This document shows, piece after piece, positions 1 through 8,359 of a stretch of 64,000 bases of DNA. Origin of the DNA: Oscillospiraceae bacterium (GTDB taxonomy: Bacteria; Bacillota; Clostridia; Saccharofermentanales; Saccharofermentanaceae); contig FWXP01000005.1 in NCBI GenBank assembly GCA_900176545.1, forward strand, positions 1 through 64,000, read 5' to 3'. The first letter of the stretch is position 1. The number at the start of each line of letters is the position of its first letter. A program made the translations under genes and the position numbers. Below the pieces are notes generated by a model, which saw only the letters and a program-made list of their open reading frames with translations, made no database searches and was not told the DNA's origin.

Positions 1-11
1 ACAGGAGACTA
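1..11 (+). repeat. Left inverted repeat of the IS element
   Basis: ACAGGAGACTA; inverted partner at 1439-1449 with one mismatch. It lies downstream of the transposase. Confidence 0.5.
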
Positions 12-37
12 ACTATTAAAAGTCAATAAGAAAAATG

Positions 38-105
38 TAGCGTAAACGCTAGTTGCATTGAACCTTGATAATTGCATAACGAATCAAGCACCCACGAGGT
101 GCTTG
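38..105 (-). ncRNA. Candidate bridge-RNA region (transposase 3' flank)
   Basis: The non-coding strip between the left repeat and the transposase stop has two perfect stems: TAGCGT/ACGCTA at 38-43 and 46-51, and an 8-bp stem CAAGCACC/GGTGCTTG at 85-92 and 98-105 with loop CACGA. In IS1111-type elements the guide (bridge) RNA is known to lie on this side of the transposase, whereas in IS110-type elements it lies on the other. The second stem could also be a plain terminator. The assignment is inference from structure and position only. Confidence 0.3.
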
Positions 106-135
106 GGAAAACAAGTGGTATGGATCAGATGTGGT

Positions 136-1308
136 TTATGCTTGCGGAACGAACTCCTTGTTTGTTTTTACGAGATGGAACATAACCCTTGTTAACTTCT
201 TGGCTGCATGCGATACGGCAACATTATACGGTTTGCCTTCTGCTCGTTTCTTAGCTAGATAGGATCTGAATGTTGGATCCCAATGACATACATACTTTGT
301 TGCATTGAAGATAGCATAGCGAAGATATTTAGAACCGCGTTTAACCATCTTTGAATGCGTTGACGTCAGTTGTCCTGACTGGTATACAGACGGTTCCAAT
401 CCGGCGAATGCGAGGACTTGTTCCGCGCGTTCAAAATCTTGAAAGTTATTTGTCTCAGCAAGGATTACAGCAGCCATTCGATTGGCAATACCAGGAATGG
501 AAGTGATTGGGCTATCAATTTCATCCATGAGATTATTAATCTGCTCCTCAACAGCCTCGATCTGTTGCTGGTAGATCTGAATAAGCTCGATGGTCTGCTG
601 AAGTTCTAATTCCTTGACGACACTCTTGATGCCAATGGATGCTCTGGCAGCATCTCTTATCTCAATAGCTTTATCGCGACTATAGTGTCCCTTTGAAGCT
701 GAAGATAGCAATGCTGTAAGGTGAGTAAGGTTACACTTAGCAATCTTATCTGCTGAGGGTAATTCAGAAAGCAGGGCATACACAGAAGCTACGTGCAATG
801 CAGAAACAACAGTTTTCAGCTCAGGAAATAATATCTGACAGAGTCTGACGAGCGTTACCTTGTGACGGCTACAGTCAGAAACCAGGGCTGAACGATAACG
901 AGTTAGTGATTTCAATTCCGCAAGATGGTAAGATTGTTGCGAGTAGGACTTGAGATCTTCAGTTCTCAGCATAGTCGCAATGGTATGCGCATCGACGTGA
1001 TCCGTTTTCGTCTTTCTAAGGCTTAGACCTTTTCTGAAAAGATTAGTATGTAACGGATTGAACAACACGGGGGCGAAACCGATACTGTTCAAGAAAGCCA
1101 GAAGATTATCGCTGTAGTGACCGGTAGATTCCAGCCCTACTTTTATTTTCTTGGGATTTCTGGAACAAGATAGAAGAACTTTCTTAAGGGTCTTAAATCC
1201 GTCACGGTTGTTCTTGAAAGTAAAAACCTCAACGATACAATTACCGTCAGAATCAAGGACAACACAATCGTGTTTATCCATTGCCACATCAATTCCTGCG
1301 TAAAACAT
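136..1308 (-). CDS. IS110-family transposase (DEDD recombinase)
   Basis: Catalyses element excision and insertion with a RuvC-like DEDD active site and a C-terminal Tnp20 domain. Read from ATG 1308 the protein has 390 residues and begins MFYAGIDVAMDKHD. Candidate acidic residues are D7, E60 (LESTGHY), D103 and D106 (TDHVDAHT). The C-terminal half carries the helix-hairpin-like SIPGI segment and the GLEPSVYQSG motif with the conserved serine. I chose 1308 over the longer reading frame to 1395 because GGAGG at 1320-1316 lies 7 bases upstream and because family members start just before the first Asp. The frame is intact, so the copy may be active. Enzymes of this family are guided by an element-encoded bridge RNA. 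Confidence 0.92.
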   Translation of the reverse strand: MFYAGIDVAMDKHDCVVLDSDGNCIVEVFTFKNNRDGFKTLKKVLLSCSRNPKKIKVGLESTGHYSDNLLAFLNSIGFAPVLFNPLHTNLFRKGLSLRKTKTDHVDAHTIATMLRTEDLKSYSQQSYHLAELKSLTRYRSALVSDCSRHKVTLVRLCQILFPELKTVVSALHVASVYALLSELPSADKIAKCNLTHLTALLSSASKGHYSRDKAIEIRDAARASIGIKSVVKELELQQTIELIQIYQQQIEAVEEQINNLMDEIDSPITSIPGIANRMAAVILAETNNFQDFERAEQVLAFAGLEPSVYQSGQLTSTHSKMVKRGSKYLRYAIFNATKYVCHWDPTFRSYLAKKRAEGKPYNVAVSHAAKKLTRVMFHLVKTNKEFVPQA

Positions 1309-1438
1309 AGCAGAACCTCCAAATGAATATTTGACACTGCTTTCATCCACAGACTTGTTTGTTCCTACGTAACCTCGTGCTAAATGAAACGTCATGCGTT
1401 ATCTAACTAATTACCGCTTAAACAAACGGCTGTGGTTA

Positions 1439-1449
1439 TAGCCTCCTGT
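1439..1449 (-). repeat. Right inverted repeat of the IS element
   Basis: Minus strand reads ACAGGAGGCTA, matching the left repeat at 10 of 11 positions. It lies 131 bp upstream of the transposase start. Confidence 0.5.
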
Positions 1450-1559
1450 AAAACGTCAAAGCGTTAGGGATAGAATACTAATCCACAGCGTCTGTTAGAG
1501 ATTATAAGACCTTGATGAGGGTCTATAAAAACTACAAATCTGATAATACGAGGGATCAA

Positions 1560-2426
1560 ATGCGAGATCTAAGCTTATTAACATGGAAAGAGATTAAGGA
1601 GATCGACAAGGAAAAGAGTGTTGTCTTTGCGGTGATGGCACCTATTGAAGAACACGGGTGGCATCTGCCGCTGGCAACCGATCTTATCGAGGGAGAGTAC
1701 TGGAGTAAAGGGGCGATGAAGCTCATTGAGTCTGAGTCAGATGCAACGTGTTTTTATCTGCCTTCTTTTCCCATAGCTTCAGCTTCGGTAAATGAGTTTT
1801 ACGGATCGATACACTTTACGATGAAGACCACTTATGATGTTGCTTATGGTGTGATCGATAGTCTTTGTTGTATGGGATTTAAGAATATTATTGTTATTGC
1901 TTCACATGCTGATCCTTTGCATCTTATCGCAGTGGAAAAGGCAGTAAGGAAGATCAATAGAAAGCATGATCTGTGTGCGCTGGCTCCTATGGGACAGATC
2001 TTTATGGGGGAGGGCGTGAAGATGCCCTGTGATCTTGAAGTCTTCGAGAATGAGCACAATAACGATTACCATGCAGGCTGGGTCGAGACATCAAGTCTAT
2101 TGGCCATGGATAAGGACTATGTGCGTGACGGGTATAAGGATCTTCCGGACTCTGTTATCACGGACAGAGATATGATCTCTACCGAGAAGCAGTTATCGGC
2201 GATGGGCGAATACGGGTATCTCGGTTCTCCCCGCCTGGCGTCATCGGAGCTGGGCAGGAAGCTGAATGATAACTGTATCGAGTCGATCGCTGATGCGGTA
2301 TTAAAGTTCTATAATAGAGACGGCTACCAAAGATATGAACACTACTCTTTATATAAGATACTTCCGCTTCATATCGGATTTATAGAAGCATTCGGAAGAG
2401 TTCGAAGGAAGAAGGTGACAGGATGA
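1560..2426 (+). CDS. Creatininase-family amidohydrolase
   Basis: A 288-residue member of the creatininase (creatinine amidohydrolase) fold, a metal-dependent C-N hydrolase family that also includes mycofactocin MftE and FAPy deformylase, so the substrate is open. The motif APIEEHGWHLPLATD matches the family metal-ligand spacing E-x-H then D nine residues on. The later SHADPLH segment supplies the second His region in place of the usual NGHGGN. ATG 1560 is preferred over TTG 1512 or ATG 1515 because GAGGG lies 5-6 bases upstream and the protein then begins MRDLSLLTWKEI, as relatives do. The stop overlaps the MerR gene by 4 bp, so the two are co-translated and the regulator probably senses something related to the substrate. 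Confidence 0.8.
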   Translation: MRDLSLLTWKEIKEIDKEKSVVFAVMAPIEEHGWHLPLATDLIEGEYWSKGAMKLIESESDATCFYLPSFPIASASVNEFYGSIHFTMKTTYDVAYGVIDSLCCMGFKNIIVIASHADPLHLIAVEKAVRKINRKHDLCALAPMGQIFMGEGVKMPCDLEVFENEHNNDYHAGWVETSSLLAMDKDYVRDGYKDLPDSVITDRDMISTEKQLSAMGEYGYLGSPRLASSELGRKLNDNCIESIADAVLKFYNRDGYQRYEHYSLYKILPLHIGFIEAFGRVRRKKVTG

Positions 2427-3160
2427 TGTATACCAGCGGACAGTTTGCGATGATGGGCAACGTCGGAAGAAAAGCTCTTCGCATATATCGTGAGGAGGGG
2501 CTCCTGATACCCGTGATGACAAACGAAGAAAATGGTTACCATTATTATGACGAGTCACAGCTTTCTACCTTGGAGACGATCAGGCGTCTGAGGAGTATCG
2601 GACTTTCTCTCTTTGAGATAAAGCAGATCCTTAACGGTGAAGCAAATGAGGAAGATATAGTAAAGAGCAAGATCAAGGAAACGGATTCTCTTCTGAAAGA
2701 TATGAAAGAGATGCTTTCAGATAAAAGTCAAACTAGCTCCGATGTGCAAGCCGCAGAACCGGATATTAGATCATTTGAAAGATGTACATGTCTTTATATC
2801 GATGAGAATGTTGAACCGGAAAAGCTGGGGATGTCTGTAGGAAAGCTATATGAGAAAGCGGCGAAGGCGGGGGTCCAACCTGCAGGAAGTCATTTTGTTC
2901 AGTACGACGGATTAGATGATGAAGAGAAGTTTACGATGAGGACCTGTCTGCCTGTTGCTGATCATTTCGGCGATGATATGGTTGAGATCTATGAATCCGG
3001 GTGTTTGCACCTTAACTTTAGGGGTGGTTTTTCCAAGGTGTCCGATGCACATAAGGTGATACATAAATATGCCGAAGAGCATAACATAGTCTTATCCGAT
3101 CGGGCATATGAAGTCTATAACAAAGATATGTCTGTGGATGTGTACCATAGTCTGAAATAA
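2423..3160 (+). CDS. MerR-family transcriptional regulator with GyrI-like effector domain
   Basis: Residues 1-75 form the MerR winged helix (TSGQFAMMGNVGRKALRIYREEGLLIP, then NGYHYYDESQLSTLETIRRLRSIGLSL), followed by a short helix and a C-terminal domain of about 140 residues resembling the GyrI/BmrR effector-binding fold. Such proteins twist promoters with long spacers once a hydrophobic drug or metabolite binds. The ATG overlaps the upstream creatininase stop (ATGA). M1 or M2 could be the start; AGG of ACAGGATG is close to both. No cysteine set typical of metal-sensing MerR proteins is visible in the DNA-binding half. Confidence 0.85.
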   Translation: MMYTSGQFAMMGNVGRKALRIYREEGLLIPVMTNEENGYHYYDESQLSTLETIRRLRSIGLSLFEIKQILNGEANEEDIVKSKIKETDSLLKDMKEMLSDKSQTSSDVQAAEPDIRSFERCTCLYIDENVEPEKLGMSVGKLYEKAAKAGVQPAGSHFVQYDGLDDEEKFTMRTCLPVADHFGDDMVEIYESGCLHLNFRGGFSKVSDAHKVIHKYAEEHNIVLSDRAYEVYNKDMSVDVYHSLK

Positions 3161-3272
3161 TTTGATCCTTGGTACGCAATCGTCAGTTGACAGATAGTAA
3201 AGTGCCGGTTGGTGGCGAGCAACTGCTCTTGTTCGTATAGTCTTGCTATCAAGATCAAGGACGGAAAAAGAG

Positions 3273-3710
3273 ATGAGAAGAAAAGTCTGTTTGATATTTC
3301 AGTTATTGCTGCTTGCATGGTTTTTCCTTGATATGACGGGAGTATACCTCAGGGATTCGTATCTTGTCACACGTTCGTATAAGGAAGACGGGATCTTCTT
3401 TATCATATATCTGGTGTGCGTGCTGCTGTTCGTATTCAAAGATAAGATCGGAAGGTGGCTTGTCATTATCTGGACTTCGTTGTGGTTCATAACCCAGTTC
3501 ATGAGTCACGAGCTGGTCACTATCACGGGCAACGGATATGAGAACAAGAGTCATTACTTCGAGGGAGCGTTTAAGTGGCTTCAGATCGACGGAGTATATA
3601 TCCCTGACGTGTACCATACAATACTTCATATACTGATCCTTATGGTCCTTATATCGACACTTTCTTATATCGTAGCGTCACGTAATGCGAATAGGGGATC
3701 TCGGATATAG
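3273..3710 (+). CDS. Small four-helix membrane protein, unknown function
   Basis: From ATG 3273 the protein has 145 residues with four hydrophobic segments: about residues 5-26, 41-59, 62-82 and 112-134. A hydrophilic loop with KSHYFEGAFKWLQIDG lies between the third and fourth, probably outside. I recognise no family. An upstream in-frame start at 3243 would add ten charged residues (MLSRSRTEKE) and cannot be excluded; AAGGACGG lies about 12 bases before 3273. The gene stands alone between the MerR unit and the methyltransferase gene, and no promoter is convincing. Confidence 0.55.
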   Translation: MRRKVCLIFQLLLLAWFFLDMTGVYLRDSYLVTRSYKEDGIFFIIYLVCVLLFVFKDKIGRWLVIIWTSLWFITQFMSHELVTITGNGYENKSHYFEGAFKWLQIDGVYIPDVYHTILHILILMVLISTLSYIVASRNANRGSRI

Positions 3711-3770
3711 ACCTTTGACGATCATAATGCTACAGTGTCCTTATCTAATGATATAAGGACAGATGAAGTT

Positions 3771-4601
3771 ATGAATCTTATTAAGATCGGAGATATAAAT
3801 GACCCGGAGATGGAGATCTATTCCGGGACTACCGAGAGGCAACTGAGAAATCAGGGATTGTTCATCGCCGAGAGTGCCTATGTGATCATAAGAGCGCTGG
3901 AGGCAGGATATGAGCCCGTTTCCATGCTGGTAGAGACAGAGAGGCTTGATATCGAGGCCAAACCTGTCTTTGAAGCTATAGAGAAGCTGTATGGCAGGGA
4001 AAGGCTTGATACGATCCCGGTGTATGTTGCCGAGCGTGAAGTCGTGATCAATATGACAGGTCACCATCTGGTAAGGGGACTTTGGATGGTACTTCGAAGG
4101 AAATCGGAGATATCACTTACTGATTTTTGCGAGGATAAGAGAAGGATCGCAGTGCTTACCGATGTGGCAAATCCCGCTAATGTCGGTGCGATATTCCGTT
4201 CGGCTGCAGCTCTGGGAATGGATGGGGTCCTTCTGACGCATGCATCTGTCGATCCTCTTACGAGACGATCCGCCAGAGCTGCCATGGGGACTGTCTTTCA
4301 GATCCCCTGGGTCCGTCTGCCCCTTGAAAGGTCAGGCGGCGAGGAAGTTATAAAGCTTCTGCATTCGCAAGGTTACAAGACTGTAGCCATGGCTCTTACA
4401 GATGATTCCGTCGGAGTAGACAGTGATGACATAAGAGCTACCGAGAAGCTGGCCGTGCTCCTTGGTACGGAAGGGACCGGTCTTCCCAAAGAGGTCATAG
4501 CGGCAAGTGACTACCGGGTCATGATCCCCATGTACAGGGGTGTTGATTCCCTGAATGTCGCGGCAGCCAGTGCTATCTGTTTTTGGGAGCTTATGAAGTA
4601 G
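3771..4601 (+). CDS. TrmH/SpoU-family RNA 2'-O-methyltransferase
   Basis: Uses S-adenosylmethionine to methylate a ribose 2'-OH in rRNA or tRNA. The C-terminal SPOUT knot motifs are all present: motif 1 DVANPANVGAIFRSAAALG, motif 2 LLGTEGTGLP, motif 3 IPMYRGVDSLNVAAASAI. The N-terminal 100 residues are a substrate-binding lobe containing the FIAESAYVIIRAL segment. The ATG at 3771 (276 residues) has AAGGAC at 3755-3760; a GTG at 3735 would add 12 residues and lacks a clear ribosome site. The target nucleotide cannot be told from sequence. Confidence 0.88.
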   Translation: MNLIKIGDINDPEMEIYSGTTERQLRNQGLFIAESAYVIIRALEAGYEPVSMLVETERLDIEAKPVFEAIEKLYGRERLDTIPVYVAEREVVINMTGHHLVRGLWMVLRRKSEISLTDFCEDKRRIAVLTDVANPANVGAIFRSAAALGMDGVLLTHASVDPLTRRSARAAMGTVFQIPWVRLPLERSGGEEVIKLLHSQGYKTVAMALTDDSVGVDSDDIRATEKLAVLLGTEGTGLPKEVIAASDYRVMIPMYRGVDSLNVAAASAICFWELMK

Positions 4602-4642
4602 AGGTATACTGATATTAGGATCACAAAAGGAGCGAATATAAG

Positions 4643-5260
4643 ATGGGTATAGAAGACTTCCTGAGTTCGGGCAATATGAGACTTGATCAGCAGCTTAAGT
4701 TCACGGCTGAGATAGATAAGATGACTTCGGTCTACAGAAGGACGATGTTAATCAGCGGAGAACGTCATGAGAACGATGCAGAGCACTCCTGGCATATCGC
4801 GGTCATGGCGCTCCTGTTCAAGGAATACTGCGTTGAGGAACCGAGCGTTGAACGCGCCATAAAGATGTGTGTCGTCCATGATCTTATCGAGATCTATGCG
4901 GGTGATACCTTCGCATACGATGTCAAAGGAAATGAATCCAAGGAAGAACGCGAGAAAGCGGCTGCCGACAAGCTCTTTTCCCAGCTTCCCAAGGAGCAGG
5001 GAGATGAGATCCGTGCCCTGTGGGAGGAGTTTGATGCCATGGAGACGACCGATTCCAAGTATGCCGCCTGTCTCGACCGTATCCAGCCGCTTCTGCACAA
5101 TACACTGACTGAAGGTCACACCTGGCGTAACGGTGGTGCCGTTCGACCTCAGGTGGAGAAGCGCGCTCAGATCGTAAAGGAATTCATGCCGGAGATCTAT
5201 GAGTGGCTCATGAAGAATCTTGACCGCGGCGTGGCCATGGGCTGGCTCAAGGAAGAGTGA
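4643..5260 (+). CDS. HD-domain phosphohydrolase (YfbR/HDDC2-like 5'-deoxynucleotidase)
   Basis: A 205-residue HD_3-type protein. Metal-binding motifs are ERHENDAEHSWHIA, then VVHDLIEIYAGD, and a distal acidic motif in AACLDRIQPLL. Relatives dephosphorylate deoxynucleoside 5'-monophosphates and so trim dNTP pools. Start ATG 4643 is preceded by AAAGGAGCG. A promoter-like TATACT lies at 4605, so the gene probably has its own transcript separate from the methyltransferase 41 bp upstream. The specificity is inferred only from family resemblance. Confidence 0.82.
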   Translation: MGIEDFLSSGNMRLDQQLKFTAEIDKMTSVYRRTMLISGERHENDAEHSWHIAVMALLFKEYCVEEPSVERAIKMCVVHDLIEIYAGDTFAYDVKGNESKEEREKAAADKLFSQLPKEQGDEIRALWEEFDAMETTDSKYAACLDRIQPLLHNTLTEGHTWRNGGAVRPQVEKRAQIVKEFMPEIYEWLMKNLDRGVAMGWLKEE

Positions 5261-5393
5261 TATTGAGCAAGAAATCTACATGTAGTCCGTATTAAAGTCA
5301 ATAATATGTCATAGCGGCATTCTGCGGGGCTTGATTCTTGCAGGATCCGCTTTGTTTTTGTATTTATAGTTCCGCCCCTGTAGTATCATTGAA

Positions 5394-5409
5394 ATCCTGA
5401 TAACAGGAT
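5394..5409. promoter_or_regulatory. Palindrome in the MATE gene leader
   Basis: Perfect 6-bp arms ATCCTG and CAGGAT around ATAA, between a TATCAT -10-like box (5384-5389) and the start codon at 5430. The position just after the transcription start suits a repressor site or a small hairpin. Confidence 0.3.
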
Positions 5410-5429
5410 ACAAAGAGAAAGGGTCATCG

Positions 5430-6815
5430 ATGAGCAATAACAGATCGATAGTCATAGATGAGAAGACACCGCTTCTTATGCTGGCGGGGCCTATGTTCTT
5501 TGAGCTGTTTCTTAATACGATGCTCAACAACGTGGATACGTTGATGCTCAGTCACTACGACGAGTTTGCAGTAGGAGCCGTAGGTAACGCCAACACCATA
5601 ATGTTCATGATGAATATCCTCTTTAATGTTATCGCGACTGCAACGAGCGTAGTAGTAGCGCAGTATCTCGGAGCCAAGCGCTACGACAAGATGAACATGA
5701 TCTACACTCTGGCTATCGTTGTGAACCTTGTTATCGGCATCATCCTAAGCGGAGTATTCTGTGCGGCCAATCCCCTCATAATGGACTTCCTTCAGGTGTC
5801 TCCGGAGATGAGACCTTACTCCATGACATATATCTATATCGTCGGAGGAGGCGGCTTTCTCATGGCGGTGTTCAATGTAATGCTGCAGATCTTAAGATGT
5901 AACGGATATACCAAGATCGGAATGAGGGTCACGTTTGGCATCAATCTCATAAACATCGGAGGCAACTATCTCTTCCTCTACGGTCCGTTGAAGTTCATGA
6001 ATATGGGAGTAGCGGGAGTAGCCGTATCTACGGTTGCAGCCAGAGCTATCGCGGTAACTGCCGTTATAGTGTTCTTCTATGTAACGAAGATAGGCAGGAT
6101 ATCTCTTAAATACTTAAGGCCTTTCCCCAAGAAGCTCCTTCTCAAGATGGTGAGCATAGGCCTTCCTACTGCCGGCGAGAACCTGACATATAACCTCTAC
6201 CAGACAACGCTCCTTTCATTTGTAAACGGTATGGGAAATGATGCTGTTAATGCGAGGGCATATTGTAATACACTTATATCATTTGCGATGATCTTCTCCA
6301 ATGCCTGCGCCATGTCTACGCAGATCATAACGGGACATCTTGTGGGAGCAGGTAAGCAGGAGCAGGCCTATAGAAGAGTATTCAAGACCCTTCGTACCTC
6401 GTTGCCGATAACGATAGCTCTGGCTATGACAAATGCGGTACTGTGCAGGTATTTGCTTCAGATCTTTACCGATAATCAGAATGTCATCGCCTTGGGGCAG
6501 ATGATCATGATCGCGGACATATTCGTCGAGACTGGGCGCTGTCTCAACATGACCTTTGTCAACAGCCTTAAGGCGGCAGGTGCTTTTGTATTTCCTCTTG
6601 TAGCAGGGATACTCTGTAACTGGGGCCTGGGACTTACCACGGGATATGCGGTTGGCGTAGCCATGGGGATAGGCGTTGCCGGTATCTATGCGGGAACTGC
6701 CACGGATGAATGTATCCGCGGGCTCATCGTTATGTATTACTGGTATAAGAAAAAATGGTTCGGAAAGTCAGTCGTAGATAAAAAGGATGTCCTCGAGATA
6801 GAAGAGGGCACGTGA
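5430..6815 (+). CDS. MATE-family multidrug/Na+ antiporter
   Basis: A 461-residue, 12-helix inner-membrane exporter of the MATE family, using a sodium or proton gradient to expel cationic drugs or metabolites. The first half holds the usual N-terminal GPMFFELFLNTMLNNVDTLM stretch, and the second half repeats the fold from about residue 240 (GLPTAGENLTYNLYQ). The length is typical. Start ATG 5430 follows AAAGGG. The leader carries a short palindrome at 5394-5409 that could allow substrate-induced control. A second, only distantly similar MATE gene lies at 54435. Confidence 0.93.
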   Translation: MSNNRSIVIDEKTPLLMLAGPMFFELFLNTMLNNVDTLMLSHYDEFAVGAVGNANTIMFMMNILFNVIATATSVVVAQYLGAKRYDKMNMIYTLAIVVNLVIGIILSGVFCAANPLIMDFLQVSPEMRPYSMTYIYIVGGGGFLMAVFNVMLQILRCNGYTKIGMRVTFGINLINIGGNYLFLYGPLKFMNMGVAGVAVSTVAARAIAVTAVIVFFYVTKIGRISLKYLRPFPKKLLLKMVSIGLPTAGENLTYNLYQTTLLSFVNGMGNDAVNARAYCNTLISFAMIFSNACAMSTQIITGHLVGAGKQEQAYRRVFKTLRTSLPITIALAMTNAVLCRYLLQIFTDNQNVIALGQMIMIADIFVETGRCLNMTFVNSLKAAGAFVFPLVAGILCNWGLGLTTGYAVGVAMGIGVAGIYAGTATDECIRGLIVMYYWYKKKWFGKSVVDKKDVLEIEEGT

Positions 6816-6902
6816 CCGTAAACGCCAAGTAGCATAAAGGCAACTTCCGGTAGATGGTATCGCCCATCGCGGTTCTGTATACTGATATCGGAGGTGAGAG
6901 AT

Positions 6903-7574
6903 ATGGTCTTTTCCCAGAAACTTCAGATATTACGTAAGAACAAGGGGCTTACCCAGGAAGCCCTGGCGGACACCCTCGGTGTATCAAGGCAGGCCGTAGC
7001 CAAGTGGGAGGCGGGGCAGGTATATCCCGATATAGCAAATCTCATCGCCATAAGTGATCTTATGAACGTCAGTGTGGACTATCTTGTTAAGGACCAAAGC
7101 TGTGAAGCGGCGGTAACGTCCTGCTCCGACACGGATCTTGGGGAGCTGGTCGCATTTCGTCTGGAAGCAAACGTAAATACTTATGCCGCCTTCAAGAATG
7201 AGGTAGATGCCACAAGACCTGCATCCCATGACTTCAGATACGAGAAGGGACCTTATATGTACCACGATACCTACGTGGGCGGAGAGAAGTTCGCGGGAGA
7301 GGAAGCCGTATGGAAGAACGGTATTGCCGTCTATGCCATGAACTATATGGGACGGGTATTAAGTGATGGCTTTAGCGGAAACTTCCTCAAGGAAGCTCTT
7401 CGTGCGGCGGATATGAAGATGCCCTATAGAGGCCCCGAGTACTATAGCGACGGAGAGTATACATACAAGTGCAGCGTCACCGGAGACTTTACCTGGTTCC
7501 AGGGGTATGAGGAGATATACCGCGAAGAGATCAAAGTATATGAATGCGTCTTCCACGGCGGCCTTACGGGATGA
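6903..7574 (+). CDS. XRE-family regulator with C-terminal DUF5680 domain
   Basis: Residues 1-65 are a Cro/C1-type helix-turn-helix (LRKNKGLTQEALADTLGVSRQAVAKWEAGQVYPD). From about residue 80 a 140-residue domain ends WFQGYEEIYREEIKVYECVFHGG, the pattern of DUF5680, thought to bind small ligands in Firmicutes. ATG 6903 is chosen over GTG 6894 because the GTG sits inside the ribosome site GGAGGTGA (6890-6897). TATACT at 6878-6883 is a good -10. The gene precedes the two-component/ABC cluster with only 35 bp between, but that cluster has its own promoter. Confidence 0.87.
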   Translation: MVFSQKLQILRKNKGLTQEALADTLGVSRQAVAKWEAGQVYPDIANLIAISDLMNVSVDYLVKDQSCEAAVTSCSDTDLGELVAFRLEANVNTYAAFKNEVDATRPASHDFRYEKGPYMYHDTYVGGEKFAGEEAVWKNGIAVYAMNYMGRVLSDGFSGNFLKEALRAADMKMPYRGPEYYSDGEYTYKCSVTGDFTWFQGYEEIYREEIKVYECVFHGGLTG

Positions 7575-7580
7575 CCCTTC

Positions 7581-7589
7581 TGCTATAAT
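7581..7589 (+). promoter_or_regulatory. Extended -10 promoter of the response regulator gene
   Basis: TGCTATAAT (TGn plus consensus TATAAT) 20 bp before the start codon at 7610. No good -35 is seen, as expected for extended -10 promoters. Confidence 0.5.
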
Positions 7590-7609
7590 CTAGTTCGGAG
7601 GGAAGATAT

Positions 7610-8275
7610 ATGAAGACCATCCTTATAATCGAAGACGACGAAAAGATCCAGGATATGCTGAAGATATATCTTGGCAGGAACGGCTTTGCTACCGTGAGCG
7701 CATACTCGGGTACAGAAGGCCTGCTGGTCCACGGAAGCAATATAGACTTGATACTCCTGGATCTGATGCTCCCGGGAAAGAGCGGCAAGGATGTTATAGG
7801 GGGTCTTAGGAAGATAAAGGATGTACCTGTTATCGTCATGACCGCAGTGGGAGATATGGATTCCAAGCTGGATCTTTTCGACAGGGGTGCCGACGATTAC
7901 ATAACCAAGCCTTTCCATAACGAGGAACTGCTGGCGAGGATAAAGGCCCGATTCAAGGAGCACATCATGCCCTCGGACAGGATCGAGATCGACGGTCTCG
8001 TGATAGTCATGGACGAATATGCCGTGACCCTTAACGGGACAGACATCCCTTTCTCCAAATGCGAATACGATATCCTTCTGCTGCTGGCGCAGAACAGGGG
8101 AAAGATCGTTACCAAGAGTACCATCTTCGATAAGGTCTGGGATTATTCCTGCGAAGCTGACGAGAATACCCTTAATGTTCACATGAGCAGGATCAGGAAG
8201 AAGCTCAAGGACATAGATCCCGATGCCGAATATATAGAGACCGTGCGCGGCGTCGGCTACAGGATCAGGCGTTAA
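7610..8275 (+). CDS. OmpR/PhoB-family response regulator
   Basis: A 221-residue regulator. The receiver has the acidic pocket E8-D9-D10, phospho-acceptor D51 (LILLDLMLPG), the T of VMTA and the switch lysine of ITKPF. The C-terminal winged helix spans about residues 125-221 (RIRKKLKDIDPDAEYIETVRGVGYRIRR). Its partner kinase is encoded four genes on, after the ABC pair; this order is common in peptide-antibiotic sensing loci of Firmicutes. TTAAG repeats over its own stop codon (8272-8299) are a likely binding site controlling the ABC genes. Confidence 0.95.
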   Translation: MKTILIIEDDEKIQDMLKIYLGRNGFATVSAYSGTEGLLVHGSNIDLILLDLMLPGKSGKDVIGGLRKIKDVPVIVMTAVGDMDSKLDLFDRGADDYITKPFHNEELLARIKARFKEHIMPSDRIEIDGLVIVMDEYAVTLNGTDIPFSKCEYDILLLLAQNRGKIVTKSTIFDKVWDYSCEADENTLNVHMSRIRKKLKDIDPDAEYIETVRGVGYRIRR

Positions 8276-8299
8276 GATAGATTTAAGATTATCGTTAAG
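8271..8299 (+). promoter_or_regulatory. Candidate response-regulator binding repeats (TTAAG x3)
   Basis: TTAAG occurs at 8272-8276, 8283-8287 and 8295-8299, with starts 11 and 12 bp apart. About one helical turn between direct half-sites is the OmpR/PhoB mode of binding. The array straddles the stop codon of the regulator and lies 61-88 bp before the ABC ATPase start. Confidence 0.5.
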
Positions 8300-8359
8300 C
8301 CTGCTGTAAGGAGCTAAGGATAAGATAGGAGCATAAGATCGACTCATACGGGAGGGACC

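Larger units (their letters stand above)
1..1449 (-). mobile_element. IS110/IS1111-family insertion sequence
   Basis: One transposase gene is flanked by about 135 bp and 140 bp of non-coding DNA. Imperfect inverted repeats lie at the edges: ACAGGAGACTA at 1-11 and, on the opposite strand, ACAGGAGGCTA at 1449-1439 (10 of 11 identical). Short subterminal repeats of this kind are typical of the IS1111 branch of IS110 elements, and about 1.45 kb is the usual size. The window begins exactly at the left repeat, so the outer left boundary and any target bases beyond it cannot be seen. The right boundary is inferred from the repeat alone. Confidence 0.6.
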
